From the NCBI RefSeq assembly GCF_004421105.1, contig NZ_CP038033.1, forward strand, positions 1-64,000: a DNA stretch of 64,000 nt, read 5' to 3'. This DNA is from Nitrosococcus wardiae (GTDB taxonomy: Bacteria; Pseudomonadota; Gammaproteobacteria; Nitrosococcales; Nitrosococcaceae). The translations under genes and the position numbers were made by a program. The notes under the pieces were generated by a model. The model was not told the DNA's origin. It made no database searches and saw only the letters and a program-made list of their open reading frames with translations. Shown here piece after piece: positions 26,844-39,000 of this stretch (its first letter is position 1; each line of letters begins with the position of its first letter).

Positions 26844-27140
26844 ATGAACTTGCAAGAATTCAAAAATCTACTAGCCGCAAATAATCCACCTCAGGATATC
26901 CCTTTACCACTTCAGGCCTTATGGTATGAGGCTAAGGGGGATTGGGATCACGCCCATCATCTTGCCCAATCAGCGGGGGATGCGACAGGGGCTTGGGTCC
27001 ATGCCTATCTGCATCGAAAGGAAGGGGATCTTTCAAATGCTGCCTACTGGTATTCTCGCGCTGGCAAAACCGTCTCCCAGTTGCCTTGGGATGCAGAATG
27101 GGAAGAAATCACCCAAGCATTGCTGCAACAACAGATCTAA
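26844..27140 (+). CDS. Conserved small hypothetical protein
   Basis: 98 residues from ATG at 26844; the open frame extends 117 bp further upstream, but only this start has an AGGA-type site, about 10 nt before it. The sequence WYEAKGDWDHAHHLAQSAG and a second YWYSRAGKTVSQLPWDAEW unit suggest a TPR-like helical fold. No export signal. It lies 9 bp before a secreted-protein gene on the same strand, so the two may be co-expressed. Function unknown. Confidence 0.7.
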   Translation: MNLQEFKNLLAANNPPQDIPLPLQALWYEAKGDWDHAHHLAQSAGDATGAWVHAYLHRKEGDLSNAAYWYSRAGKTVSQLPWDAEWEEITQALLQQQI

Positions 27141-27149
27141 AGAATCACT

Positions 27150-27920
27150 ATGAAAGCGATATCATCAAAATCGTGGTTTTGGCTTGCGATAGTAGGGTTC
27201 TTGGCAATTGGAGGAGAAAGTCCTGCCTTTGGGGAGGAAACCCGTATCATGATTCGAGCGCGTGCTGTTGATGCTAAATTTATTGGCAGTAGTGTCGGCG
27301 GAATGCGCGCTGTGGTAGAAAACGTAGAAACTGGTGCAATCCTTGCTCAAGGGCAGATTCGAGGAGACACCGGCGATACGGATTTATTAATGAGAACCCC
27401 TCCTGAACGGGGCCAACGAATAACCACTAAAACCACAGCTGGCTATCTAGCTACAGTGGATATTGAGCGGCCCCGCCTGCTACGTTTTCGAGTATGGGGG
27501 CCCACTGGTGCCCGTCAATCCCAACAAGAAGCCACGGTGACCTCTTGGGTGATTCCCGGCAAGGACATTATTGGCGATGGTATTATCATTAATTTACCCG
27601 GTTTCATTGTCGATGCCTGGACTCGAGTATCAGCAGGGGGCCAAACCGATATTTATGGGAAGATCACAATGATGTGTGGCTGTCCCATTATGGGTGATGG
27701 CCTATGGCCACCAGAGAAATTTGAAGTCAAAGCTCTCTTGATGCAAAACGGCAAAAAATTACGAGAAATTGCCCTCCCCTTTACCGGTTCTGTCAACCTT
27801 TTCCAAGGGAAAACAGTGATTGAAGAGCCGGGGACTTATGAGGTGGTCGTCTATTCCTACGATAAAGCGACAGGGAATACGGGGGCAAACCAAACAATGC
27901 TCCAAATCACCGCCCAGTAA
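27150..27920 (+). CDS. Secreted hypothetical protein
   Basis: A 256-residue protein with a signal peptide (hydrophobic core about 9-21, cleavage near AFGEE, residue 28). The rest is beta-rich. A conserved-looking MMCGCPIMGDGLWPPEKF segment (about 175-192) with two cysteines may be a disulfide or metal site. I do not recognise a named domain. It sits between the small helical protein and the FHA-sigma54 activator, all in one direction. Confidence 0.7.
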   Translation: MKAISSKSWFWLAIVGFLAIGGESPAFGEETRIMIRARAVDAKFIGSSVGGMRAVVENVETGAILAQGQIRGDTGDTDLLMRTPPERGQRITTKTTAGYLATVDIERPRLLRFRVWGPTGARQSQQEATVTSWVIPGKDIIGDGIIINLPGFIVDAWTRVSAGGQTDIYGKITMMCGCPIMGDGLWPPEKFEVKALLMQNGKKLREIALPFTGSVNLFQGKTVIEEPGTYEVVVYSYDKATGNTGANQTMLQITAQ

Positions 27921-27997
27921 ACCCTGGCCAGGATACCAAGATAAATATCGATAACAAAGGATTTTGCCAAAGTGCCCGCACTACAAGCGAGGCGAAG

Positions 27998-29332
27998 ATG
28001 TCTTCAGAAAAAACAACTACGATAGCCGTCCCTCGGCCTAGCAGAGGCCGACGGCTCAAATTTAAAGCCCTCGCCTTAAAAGTGCTTTCGGGACCCGATG
28101 CAGGATTAGAACTCACCCTGTCCTTGCCCATAATAAGGATCGGCACCGCCCTCGATAATGACCTCATCTTGCACGACCGCTCAGTGTCCCGACACCATGC
28201 CGAGATCCGCTCAACGCCAGAGGGGTATCTCTTTCGTGATCTCGGCTCAACGAATGGCTCCTTTATCGAATCTCTTCGGGTAACCGAAGCTATTCTTGGT
28301 ATGGAGGTCACAGGCATGCTGGGCAGAACGCAAATCCTATTGCGCCAACTCACAGAAGAGCATGAAATAGCCGTAGCCCAGGAGAATCAACTGGGCCCCT
28401 TAGTGGGGGGGAGCCAACCGATGCGTGAACTCTATGGCTTCTTGCGAGCGGTCGCCCCCACCCTCACGACTCTACTTATCCAAGGTGAATCCGGATCGGG
28501 AAAAGAACTGGTCGCCCGTACTCTGCACCACCTCTCTCGCCGCAACGGCCCTTTCGTCGTCTTTGATGCCTCCGTAACCGATAGAGAGCTTATCCGCAGC
28601 GACCTGTTTGGACATACCAAAGGAGCTTTTACTGGCGCCGCCGGTAGTCGAGAAGGCGCTTTTCGCAAGGCGAATCAGGGAACATTGTTTATCGATGAAA
28701 TCGGCGAGCTTCCCCTTGAGCTGCAACCCCGGCTCTTGAGAGCCCTAGAAAATCGTGAGGTGACCCCCCTGGGTTCAGACCAACCTGTTCGGGTCGATGT
28801 GCGCGTCATTGCAGCCACCCACCGCAATCTTGCCGCCATGGTCCAAGCAGGCACTTTCCGCGCTGACCTATTTTATCGCCTTTCTGTCATTATTATCGAC
28901 GTCCCTCCCCTACGGGATATTCCTGAAGACATCCCGCTGCTGGTGCAACACTTTCTCAAGCAACGGGGCCTTGACTGCCACCTCACTCCCGCCGCCTTAA
29001 AGGCGCTGCAAACTTACTCCTGGCCTGGAAATATCCGAGAACTTCGCAATGTCCTGGAACGCGCTGCTGCTTTGACTAAAGGAAATCCTATTCACCCCCA
29101 AGACCTCCACTTTCTCCCCCTTGCAACTGCTGAAAGATCCTCCTCTAAACCTCCCCCTTCCCAGCCGCCCGCTGGCTCTCAACTCAAAACTTTAGAGCGG
29201 CAGATGATCCAAGAAGCCCTGGCGCGAAACCGATACAATAAGGCCGCCACCGCTCGGGAATTAGGCATCTCACTTTCCACTTTGAAGCGCCGGCTAAAAG
29301 AATACGCAATCCCATTCCAAAAGCAGCCTTAA
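27998..29332 (+). CDS. Sigma54-dependent transcription activator with N-terminal FHA domain
   Basis: A 444-residue protein. FHA domain at about 35-110, with RIGTALDNDLIL, SVSRHHAEI and GSTNGSF, the phosphothreonine-reading loops. AAA+ domain at about 130-360, with Walker A GESGSGKE, the sigma54-contact loop GAFTGA and Walker B GTLFIDEIGEL. A Fis-type helix-turn-helix ends the protein (RYNKAATARELGISLSTLKRRL). FHA-bearing activators respond to Ser/Thr kinase signals, as shown in Myxococcus and in some type VI secretion clusters. The kinase and phosphatase in this locus are probable partners. Confidence 0.95.
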   Translation: MSSEKTTTIAVPRPSRGRRLKFKALALKVLSGPDAGLELTLSLPIIRIGTALDNDLILHDRSVSRHHAEIRSTPEGYLFRDLGSTNGSFIESLRVTEAILGMEVTGMLGRTQILLRQLTEEHEIAVAQENQLGPLVGGSQPMRELYGFLRAVAPTLTTLLIQGESGSGKELVARTLHHLSRRNGPFVVFDASVTDRELIRSDLFGHTKGAFTGAAGSREGAFRKANQGTLFIDEIGELPLELQPRLLRALENREVTPLGSDQPVRVDVRVIAATHRNLAAMVQAGTFRADLFYRLSVIIIDVPPLRDIPEDIPLLVQHFLKQRGLDCHLTPAALKALQTYSWPGNIRELRNVLERAAALTKGNPIHPQDLHFLPLATAERSSSKPPPSQPPAGSQLKTLERQMIQEALARNRYNKAATARELGISLSTLKRRLKEYAIPFQKQP

Positions 29333-29736
29333 TACCCGGGAAATGCCATAAAAAGCGGGTCAGATTGACCTCGCCGGTTCACTTTGAACCGGTTCATATT
29401 GCTCCTAGAGCAGCATGAGGCCTTATAGGGGAAAAGGAAATATCGCCCCGGCCCCCTTCTTCACCCACTATCTTCTTCTCTTCTCCAGATTTGGGCTCTA
29501 TTGGAATGCATTCTGCATATGCACTTATAGAGTTAAGAGCAATTACAGGTAAAGTGATGCTATGAGTCCCAAACAAAGCCAACGGTCAACCACCATATGC
29601 TGTACAACGGGCCGAAAATTTTACTTCTTATTTAAGTTAATTCCTTGATTAACTGATGTATTATACTTTTAATTTGCTATGGCGATATGACTGCCTTAGT
29701 CGCAAGGATAACCCCCCGAGGCAAGGGGCTGTATCT
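29333..29736. other. Intergenic region before the outer-membrane factor gene
   Basis: A perfect 7-bp inverted repeat (CCGGTTC at 29374-29380, GAACCGG at 29386-29392) follows the activator gene and may stop transcription, though no T-run follows. The rest is AT-rich DNA with no gene I can support, and presumably the promoter of the downstream gene. I saw no convincing -24/-12 sigma54 site. Confidence 0.4.
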
Positions 29737-31221
29737 ATGCGGGAGAGTAGAGAAATGCGGGCTCAAACCCAAAAATTAGTGCTTCATCGTTTACTCTCCA
29801 TCGCTTATCCTGAGTACCAAAACGGTATGCTTAACCTCGTATTGCTATGGCTTATTGTCGGCATTTGTTTACTTATTTTGCCCTCTTGCGCCAATTTGGG
29901 TGGCCCCGCCTACCAACGCCCGGAGCTTCCCGTTAAAAAGGAATGGTCACGGGGCACCTCGACAGCAGAAGCAATACGATTGGACTGGTGGACTGCCTTT
30001 GGCGATCCCTACCTTGACAGTCTGATCGAAAAAGCGATTGCCCAAAGCATCGACCTTAAAATATTAGCTGCCCGCAGCGAAGTTGCAGAAGTGGCCATCG
30101 AGCAAGCAAGAGCGGGGGCACTACCCACCGTAAATTTAGGATTTGGAGTAAACACCCAGAAGGTTACCGGACAATCTTCAACCACCCAGTACAACGCCGC
30201 CAGCGCACTGAACTGGGAACTGGATATCTGGGGCAAGTTTAGAAAGGGTGTTAAGGCGCAAACGGCTGCTTATAAAACCACCGAGGCAGATTGGCGAGCA
30301 GGATATTTAACGTTAGTCTCCAATGTTGCCACCTCCTATTTCCAAATTCGCCAATTCGATGAACAAATCCAGCGGCAACAAGCCTACTTGAACCAGAATG
30401 AGGAAATCTTAGCCATCTATGAGTCCATGCATCAAGAAGGGCTCATTCCCGAAACCCAGATATTGCAACAGAAAGCAGAAATTAGCCGACTGAACACGGG
30501 GCTGCTAGAACTCCATCGCTTACGCACCGTCACTGAAAATGCCCTAGCCACATTGCTTGGAATTCCCGCCGGTGAACTGCAAGTTCCCCGTAGTTATCTC
30601 CAGGACAGCGTAGATATCATTGGCGTACCTTCAGGTCTACCGGCAGACCTCTTATCACGGCGGCCCGATATTATCGCTGCAGAATACCGTATTCTTCAAG
30701 CCCATGAACTCTCTGGTCAGGCGAAGTTAGCCAAGCTTCCCTCCATCACATTGACAGCCAGAGGGGGCACCGCTAGCTTTGAGTTGACTGATTTAATGAA
30801 AATGTGGACTTTTGGAATTATGCCGTCCATCAATTTTCCTATCTTTGATCCCAACATTAATGCGCGAATCAAAGTAAGCAAGGCTGAAGCTAAAGTAGCT
30901 GCGGAGAAATATCGCCGCACGGTATTCCAGGCCTTTGAAGAAGTTGAAAATGCACTCACGAATTTGGCAAGCCGAAAAGAACAAAAAAGAGAATTAGAGC
31001 AACAAATTGTCGATCTAAAAATTGTCTCGGATCAGATCCAGGCCCAATTGGAGGAAGGCTTAATATCTCAACTGCAGGTTTTTGAGATTCAACGATCCTT
31101 ACTAGCGGCAGAACTGGCCATGCTCAGCAATTATCAACAAATTCTATCCAGCACTGTCACCCTATATAAAGCGCTAGGAGGTGGTTGGCCAAAGACGAAT
31201 ATCCAGCAATCCCTTCAATAG
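29737..31221 (+). CDS. TolC/NodT-type outer-membrane efflux lipoprotein
   Basis: Up to 494 residues. The start at 29737 has AAGGGG 8 nt upstream; an internal ATG at 29827 gives a more standard lipoprotein signal but a weak ribosome site. The lipobox LPSC follows a hydrophobic segment, then YQRPELPVKKEW and DWWTAFGDPYLDSLI typical of NodT/OprM. Two TolC-type outer-membrane efflux repeats cover about 120-480 (SRRPDIIAAEYRILQA in the second). It is the probable outer-membrane channel for the exporter 5 kb downstream. Confidence 0.9.
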   Translation: MRESREMRAQTQKLVLHRLLSIAYPEYQNGMLNLVLLWLIVGICLLILPSCANLGGPAYQRPELPVKKEWSRGTSTAEAIRLDWWTAFGDPYLDSLIEKAIAQSIDLKILAARSEVAEVAIEQARAGALPTVNLGFGVNTQKVTGQSSTTQYNAASALNWELDIWGKFRKGVKAQTAAYKTTEADWRAGYLTLVSNVATSYFQIRQFDEQIQRQQAYLNQNEEILAIYESMHQEGLIPETQILQQKAEISRLNTGLLELHRLRTVTENALATLLGIPAGELQVPRSYLQDSVDIIGVPSGLPADLLSRRPDIIAAEYRILQAHELSGQAKLAKLPSITLTARGGTASFELTDLMKMWTFGIMPSINFPIFDPNINARIKVSKAEAKVAAEKYRRTVFQAFEEVENALTNLASRKEQKRELEQQIVDLKIVSDQIQAQLEEGLISQLQVFEIQRSLLAAELAMLSNYQQILSSTVTLYKALGGGWPKTNIQQSLQ

Positions 31222-31261
31222 GGTGAAGCACTCATCACCATTATCTTATAGTCAATGACCT

Positions 31262-33764
31262 ATGTACGCCGTCGCAGAAAAAAGATTAAATGTTGCACTC
31301 AAGCCCTTGTCTCATCCCGAGCTAGGCAAAATCCTCGTAGAGGAGTCTTTATTTCCTATTGGCCGCAATGAGGCACCTTTTTCAACCTATCCACGGGATT
31401 TGATTGCCGCACTTTCCCGACGCCATGCGCGAATATTTAAGGAAAATAATAGGGTTTATCTTGCCGATCTGGGTTCCCATAATGGGACCACTGTCAATGG
31501 TAACCCTATTTGCAACACTCCCCTAGAACTTCACTCTGGTGACCAAATATGTTTTGCCGGCATACTGACTTATCAGGCGGATATAGTCCAGTATAACTCT
31601 CCCCATGCTGCCTCAGAACCTATAACTCCTTCCATTCGCCTTACTCTTGTCCCGCACCGAACAGATACCAACCTTGCTTCCATTGTGATTTCCCAGTTCC
31701 CGTTTCTAGTTAGCAAAACCAACGAAATTTTTCTGCGGTACAAAGATCAACACCCACAAGAAGTTAATTTTATTTCCCGGCGTCATGCCCATTTTTTTTA
31801 AAAGAGGGTGCTCTCTACGTTGAAGACCTAGGAAGCACCAACGGAACCTTTGTTTCAGGCAGCCGCTTAGATGAGCATGCAAGGCACCTTAACAATGGCG
31901 ATACAATTGCCTTTGGTGGAAATCATTTTGTTTATACGATAGCCATGGAGGGCTCTGAGGATCAGGAGCTCAAAATATCCGACCGACCCTCATATTCCAC
32001 AAACCGGGTCGATCGACTCCATCCAGAACCAGCAAAAACAACTTTTGTAGCCTCCGCGACTTCTTTTTTGGATATTTTTTGCATTGACGAGGAGAAAGCC
32101 GGCAATCAACCTACAAACGGTGAAGATAGCAGTTCTGCTGCTAGCACTCATTCTTCCCAATCTTCTGCCAAAGACCAACCATCAATAAGCAACACCACCC
32201 CAAGATGGATTAGAAAAGCAAAAATTTTTCTTTCAGAAGTAAATAATGAACTTTCAGAAAAAGATCCCAAGAAAAGAAAACGATTTCGTATCATTTTAGC
32301 AACTACCGCCGGAACGCTTATTCTTGCAGTAGGCGTTTACCTGACGAGCAACCACCAACAGGAAATTGAAGAACTGCTCGAACAGGGTCATTATGGAGAA
32401 GCCGTTTCTCTAGCCAACGAGTACTTAGAAAAGAATCCTGAGAACAAAGAAATTAAAGATCTGGCAACAGAAAGTTTGCTTAAATCAATAATGCCTGACT
32501 GGATAGCACAACTTGACAACCATGCCTTTGCAAACGCGAATGGGATAGTAGAGCAGGCTAAGTATCAGAACCCGCTTAATAGCGATCTCCTACCTATGCT
32601 AAAGCTATTAGGCTGGATCGTCGACATGGAAGAATTTATTTATAAACGTGGCGGCCTTGATACACCGATTACCATCTATAAGCATGAAAATTCAATCAAC
32701 TCCTTAATTGAGCGGTGGGATAGCGAACGGACAAACAACCGTCGCTTAATGACTCATATCCTTACTCTAGCTCCGGAGTTTAAATCCGTATATAACCAAA
32801 TTTTTAGCTCTCTACGAACCTTACAAAACGAGAAGGCAGCTTATCTTACTGCAATCGAGAAATTAAAGACCACCATAAAAGAAAAACTTGAATTCAACAA
32901 GGCAAAGGAGCTTACATCCATATTTAAGGAGTTCTCTGATAAATACCCCCGCATTAACGGTATTGATAATCTGCAATCTGATCTGGAAAAGTACCTCACG
33001 TTCCAAGCGGATATCGGCCAAACCAACGCTATTCATATTTCCAAAAAAATTAAGACATTAGCACCCATTACTCCACCATTTAAAGAAAAGTTAGCTGAGT
33101 TGCAAGCTGCTGTCATGTTGCCCCCTAAAATCAATGAGCAATTTCAACAGGCGTCTGAAGCCTGGCAGTCAGGGCAGATACGGCAGTCACTGTCACTGTT
33201 AAAAAGCCTAAACCATGGGGAATGGACAGAGCTAGCAAGCCAAAGGCTACAGCGAAATACACAAATTCTTCGGAATTTTCTTACCTTAAAAGAGGCACAG
33301 GAGAGCGATAATTATAGAGAACACTTATTCACCTTCTATAATTCTTTAGATCCTGAACAAGATATCTATTTTCACGCCTTCTTGCCGAAGATTTTAAATA
33401 CCATAAAGAGAAAGCTCTGGCTAAAGCGCAAGAAATAATAGCCAGAGCCCAAAAACAATGGTCCACTTATCTAGAAGAAGGAGGGATTGAGGGCATTCAT
33501 CAACTCGAGACTACTATATCAGATACTTTTAGAGTACGGTCTCACCTGTTAACCCAGGCTCATAATTATTTGGCCGAAGCCATGCATACTTATAAATTAA
33601 TACAGCTTGATTTCCCCGCTGAGGCCAAAGTCCTCTACCAGAAAATTATCCGAGAAATTAGATTACAACGGCAATCATTAAGGGAATTAAGTATGGTATT
33701 AGACAATGCTTTGCTAGAAGCCAAACTCAAGCTCATTGTGGAGCCTTCTTATAGTAATCAATAG
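31262..33764 (+). pseudogene. Double-FHA membrane protein with helical C-terminal domain, two frameshifts
   Basis: Three frames join into one protein of about 834 residues. FHA 1 (FPIGRNEAPF, LSRRHARI, GSHNGTTVNG) is followed by a second FHA (SRRHAHF, then GSTNGTFVSG in the next frame), a Ser/Thr-rich linker, one membrane helix (IILATTAGTLILAVGVYL, encoded at about 32290-32345) and a large TPR-like helical region. A base is missing in the T8 run 31792-31799 and another in the T4 run 33392-33395. Either consensus error or recent inactivation would explain this. It would read two phosphothreonines in the cytoplasm and reach into the periplasm. Confidence 0.8.
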
Positions 33765-33838
33765 GATAATGCACCACAAAGCTATCATTACCGTTGCGAT
33801 CCTTCATTGATAACAGAAAGCTACCCTAAGAGGCGACT

Positions 33839-35215
33839 ATGAGTTCAAAAGAACGCAGCTATAAAAGCTTTCCTGAGGCTTTAGGAGAGCATAGTACCGA
33901 GGGCATTGCCATATTGACCTCTGAGCCTTCACGTCTCATGGGAGCCACGATCGGTGTTTTGGTCGCACTGCTGCTTGCCGGTATCATCTGGTCTTTTGTA
34001 GGGCGAGCAGATGTGATCGTCACTACCCACGGTTCTCTAAGTCCAGACTCTGAAGCACGCCGCTTTTATGCTCCTATTGGTGGTGAAATCGTGGATATTT
34101 ATATGGCTGAGGGACAACCCGTACTCAAAGGTGATGTCCTCGCCCGTCTTAATGCACGGGGAGCCATTGAAGCAGCAACAAACGCCCTGGATGCAGAACT
34201 CAAACTTGCAGAAGTAGAACGGGAATACAAGGCATGGCCTGAGCGAAAAAGCCTACTCATGCGTCAAGCCGAAGCCCTTAAAAAACAAATTGCCATTGCT
34301 GAAGAACGCCATAAAAAGCGGGTATCGGAGGTCCTAAGGAAACTGGCCGAGGCCCAAAAAGCAAGACTAGAAGAAGCACGAGGAACACTTGATAAAGCAG
34401 CAAGGCAACTGGAAATCGCCAAACGCAAATGGGAAAAATATAAGCGACTATTCAATAATCCGGGAGGAGGAGGCGTTTCAAAAAATCAAGTTGAAGAAAA
34501 GAAAAGTGATTATCTTTCCGCCGCAACCAATTATCGGATCGCTAAAGCTCAGTTTGGAAAACTAGATTATGAATTGAGCAATGAGTATTCACAAGCCAAA
34601 TCGTAACTAGAAGGAAGCGATCAAGAGCTAATCAAACTTCGAATTAAATATGAGGCCCTCCTTGATGACATCAAGCGAGAGGAAAACCGGCTACTCATAA
34701 ATCTTCGCGGTGCTCGCTTGGCTGCAGAAGCAGCCTCACGGATTAAATTTGAAAACATTGACGAAGATAATTTCCTACGTATTCTGGCGCCTGTTTCCGG
34801 TGTTATCACTGAAATCACCTATACCCAGATCGGAGACAAAGTCCAAGCTAACACTCCCCTAGGTGCCATCGCCCCTGAAAAGTCGAGAGCCATCCTGAAA
34901 ATTGAGATTCCAGAAAAAGATCGGGGATTTCTTGAAGAAGGCTTACCCGTGAAAGCCAAATTCAGCGCTTTCCCCTATCAACGCTATGGCGCGATTGATG
35001 GAACACTAGAGTATATTTCGCCGGCGGCGAAACCCTCCTCCCAAGATAAAAATCTAGTGTATACAGGCCATATAGGGTTAGAGAAGACTTATTTCTCTAT
35101 CGAGGAGGTTGACTATCCTCTACGGTATGGAATGACAGCCACAGCAGAGATCGTGGTCCGAGAGCGGCGTTTGATTGATTTGGCATTAGATCCTTTCCGG
35201 AAGGTGGCTGGCTAA
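33839..35215 (+). pseudogene. HlyD-family membrane fusion protein, in-frame stop
   Basis: 458 codons with one internal TAA at 34604-34606. One N-terminal membrane helix (about 43-62), a biotinyl-lipoyl-like half (PIGGEIVDIYMAEGQPVLKG), a long coiled coil (about 120-310), then the second lipoyl half (ILAPVSGVITEITY) and a beta-barrel. These are the parts of a periplasmic adaptor linking an ABC exporter to TolC. The stop lies in the coiled coil and would leave a non-functional piece; a single G-to-T change from GAA would explain it. Export genes follow on the same strand. Confidence 0.85.
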
Positions 35216-35295
35216 TAGACAGTATTAAGAACTTTTTAATTTGGGATATTGATAACACTGAGTCCCCGGGTTTCCAAGAGAAATGGAGGCACACC

Positions 35296-36048
35296 ATGAA
35301 AGATATCGTAAGAATTGATGACGAAGTTATCACTGCTGATGCTTTTCTAAAAACGCTCAAACTCACTGGACGATTTGAAGAGCTTATTGAGGAAATGGTT
35401 AGAGATAAGCTCAAGGTTCACGCCGCTAAACGGCGGGGAATTTCCTTAACGACTAATGAGGTCCAAGAGCGGGCCGATCAATTCCGGCGTGTCTACGGTC
35501 TGCACCGGGTTAAAGACATGAATCAATTTCTTGATGCTATTAGCGTTTCTCTAGATGACTTTGAAAACTTCATTATTGAGATCCTCTATCAAGAAAAGAT
35601 CATGGCTGAAGTTTGTAGTGAGGACGCCATAGAAGAATACTTCCGGATGCACTCACCAAAATTTGAAAGCATTGAATTGGGTCATATTGTCCTCAAATCC
35701 GAGGGTAAAGCAAAAGAAATTTTTTCCATTCTCGAAGAAGAACCGGAACTTTTCCCAGAATTAGCAAAGGAGCACTCCATCGCAGATACCCGAGACCACC
35801 ATGGCATGGTTGGCAAAGTGCTGCGAGGTTCATTGTAAACGGAAGTTGAGAGTAAAGTTTTCAATGCCCCTGTTGGCGAACCTCTTGGCCCCTTCGCATC
35901 TAGTGATGGCTCTTTTTTTGAAATTTTTAAGGTAACTGCCAAGCATGAGGCTAAACTTGATGAAGAAACGAAGTCCGAGGTACGCCGTTTAGTCGTGGAT
36001 GATTGGTTGTCTATCCAGGCCCAGGAACACCGAATAGAAGCATTGTAA
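35296..36048 (+). pseudogene. PpiC/SurA-like peptidyl-prolyl isomerase, in-frame stop
   Basis: 250 codons with an internal TAA at 35836-35838. The SurA-N-like helical part (about 1-110) is followed by a parvulin domain (ELGHIVLKSEGKAKEIF, FPELAKEHSIADT, then after the stop APVGEPLGPFASSDGSFFEIF). It lacks a signal peptide, so it may act in the cytoplasm on the export substrate. Similar foldase genes accompany C39-type exporters in some cyanobacteria and other bacteria (recalled, not checked). It lies 7 bp before the ABC gene. Confidence 0.8.
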
Positions 36049-36055
36049 TCCGCCT

Positions 36056-39000
36056 ATGGCTAGAAGGAGTCCTTTTGTGAGTAACGAAGCCCTCGTTGAA
36101 TTCCTTTCTTCTGTCGAAATTCTCTCTGTCTTTAGCCGCTCGGAAATAGAAGAATTAGCGGCGCAAGCCGAATCAAAATTCTTTGATCTTGGTGATACTG
36201 TCTGCCAGGTCGGTGACACCAGCAGTGGTCTCTATATTGTCAAGTCCGGGATGGTCCGCATTTTTACCGAACAGATAGGAAAGGAAATTAGTATGGGACT
36301 GCGAAAACAGGGGGATGTTTTCGGTGAGATTGCGATTATTCGGGAATATCGGCATGAATCCTCGGTGCGCGCCTCAGCAAAGACAGAGATTTTATTTATA
36401 CCACGTGAAGCATTTTTACCTCTCTTAGAAAAGAGCAAGGATACGCAAAAATTTATAGCCAGTTATGTGGCGATACGCTCCGCAGGCGGGTTTATCTCCC
36501 AACTTTTTGACCTGCGTAAAAAAGTTAGCCAAAGTGAGGTTGAGAATTTAGTGCGCAGCGTTGGCATCAAACGGGTAGAGCCTGGGCAAATCATTCTCGA
36601 ACAAGACTCCCGCAAAGATCGACGACTGTACGTTGTACGCCAAGGTGAAGTAAGCATCCTCCGGGAGGAGCATGGTACCAAGTATCATCTCGCCACCTTA
36701 CACCAAGGAGATATTTTTGGCGATAAAGCTTGCCTATTGCGGCAAGAACAACCTGTTTCCGCCGTTGCTGATACTGATACAACCTTATTAGTCATTCCAG
36801 AACAAGCTGCCCACTTCATGTTGGAGCGCAATCCCAAGCTCCGAGAAATACTTGAGGAACGGATTCAATTTACCGAACGGGAATTGCACCGCCAAAGAAA
36901 ACTCGCCGAACGCCGGAAGCGCCCTTTAATGCTCGATTTACATTCAAAACCAAGACGGGGTGAAAGAATTATCCGGCGTTTTCCTTTGGTTGAGCAAGCT
37001 GAAGAGATGGACTGTGGGGCAGCTTGCCTATCAATGATTTGTAAACACTACGGCATTCCTATCACAATGGGAAAGCTACGTGAGATGGCAAACGTCACCA
37101 CTGAAGGTGCCACCCTTGATAGTATAGCCCGAGTCGGTGAAGCACTTGGCTTCACTACCCGCGGAGTACAATGTACTTACCAGTCTCTCTTGGGTTTTGA
37201 ACTACCATTTATCGCCCATTGGGAATGGTTATCACTATTTCGTTGTCTACGGTATTTCCGATGAACATGTCTGGGTTGCAGATCCTGCCATCGGTTTCCG
37301 AAAATTTACAGTAGAGGAATTTGAAAAAGGCTGGAGTGGTACCTGCTTATTATTTACGCCAGGCTCAGACTTAGTACAGATTGCAACTACTCGCTCACCA
37401 TGGCTTCGCTTTATCAGGTATCTCAAGCCCCATAAGAAAATGCTTGCCCATATTTTCTTGGCTACTTTTATTATCCAAGTCCTTGGTGTAGCCCCCCCAT
37501 TATTATTCAATATATTTTAGATCGGGTAATTGTCCATCAAAACGTTGATCTTCTTCATCTGCTAATTGTCGGTTTGGTAATAACGAATATTTTTATGCAG
37601 CTGACATCAATGCTGCGTGCTTTTTTATCTAACTTTATGATACGAAAAATGGACTTTGCGATGATGTCAGAATTCTTTAAGCATACCCTATCTCTACCCA
37701 TTTCCTTTTTCTTTAAACGCAAAACTGGCGATATCTTCGCGCGCTTCCAAGAAAATCAGACTATACAGGCATTTTTAACCGAATCGACCATCACAACTGT
37801 TCTTAATCTATTGATGGTTTTTATCTATTTCACCGCCCTCTTTTTCTAGAATGTCAAGATGACCTTAATCCTTATTGGATTTGTCATCCCATTACTGATT
37901 TTAACCGTTTCGGTAACGCCAAAACTAAAAAGATACGCTCGTGAAGCCTTTGCTGCCTCGACCGAGTCGGAAGCAATTCTCATGGAAACGATTGGGGGAG
38001 CAGAAACTATCAAAGGGATGGGAATCGAGCGGCCGATGCGCCTAAAATGGGAAAAGAAATATGCGCATTCCCTTGAAGTCCAGTATCGGGCCCAACAGTT
38101 TCAAATTCTAGTAGGCCTTGCCAGCCAACTTTTAAATGCTGCCACGACAGTAGTTATTTTATGGATAGGCGCTAGCCTTGTCCTGGCCCAAGAACTGACC
38201 ATCGGTCAATTGATTGCTTTCAATGCCCTGATGGGCAGTGTCATGTCGCCATTGCTAGGGCTTGTGGGGCTCTGGGATCGGCTTCATGAGGCCGGCGTGG
38301 CGATGGAACGTCTGGGGGATATCCTGGATATGGAACCCGAACAAAAGCCCCAGGACTTACCCTCTCGCATCGTGCTGCCGGATGTGGAAGGCAATATCCG
38401 CTTTGAGAATGTCTATTTCCGGTATGGGGGTAATGAAACGCCCTATGTGCTTGAAAACCTCAACTTTGAAATTAAAGCGGGGGAGTTGATCGCTATTGTT
38501 GGCCATAGCGGTTCAGGAAAAACAACGCTAGCCAAACTTTTGGTTGGTTTCTATGGCCCTACAGAAGGCCATATCCTTGTTGACAGCTACGATATGGCGG
38601 TAGTCGATAAAGAAGCCTATCGAGCACAAATTGGTTATGTAATGCAAAATAATTTGCTATTTTCTGGCACTATTGCTGAAAATATTTCGGCAGGTGACGA
38701 AAACCCAGATGGCCGGCGGATTGAAGAAGTTGCCAAAATGGCTGATGCCCATGGATTTATCAGCAAAATGCCCTTGGGGTATGAACAGATCGTTGGGGAA
38801 CGGGGGGTAGGCCTCTCTGGGGGACAAATTCAGCGCATCTGCATTGCCAGAGCCCTTTACCATGATCCCCGTTTACTCATTTTTGACGAGGCAACTTCTG
38901 CCTTAGATACTCAGTCTGAAAGTAATATTTTAAAAAGTATGCAAGATATACTCAGGGGGAGGACCGCAGTAGTCATTGCACATCGGCTTAGCACCATCAT

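Noticed and set aside
29394-29582. Minus-strand 62-codon frame with a signal-like N-terminus, considered as a second peptide substrate
   Set aside because: TTG start without ribosome binding site, no double-glycine leader pattern, and no homology recognised.
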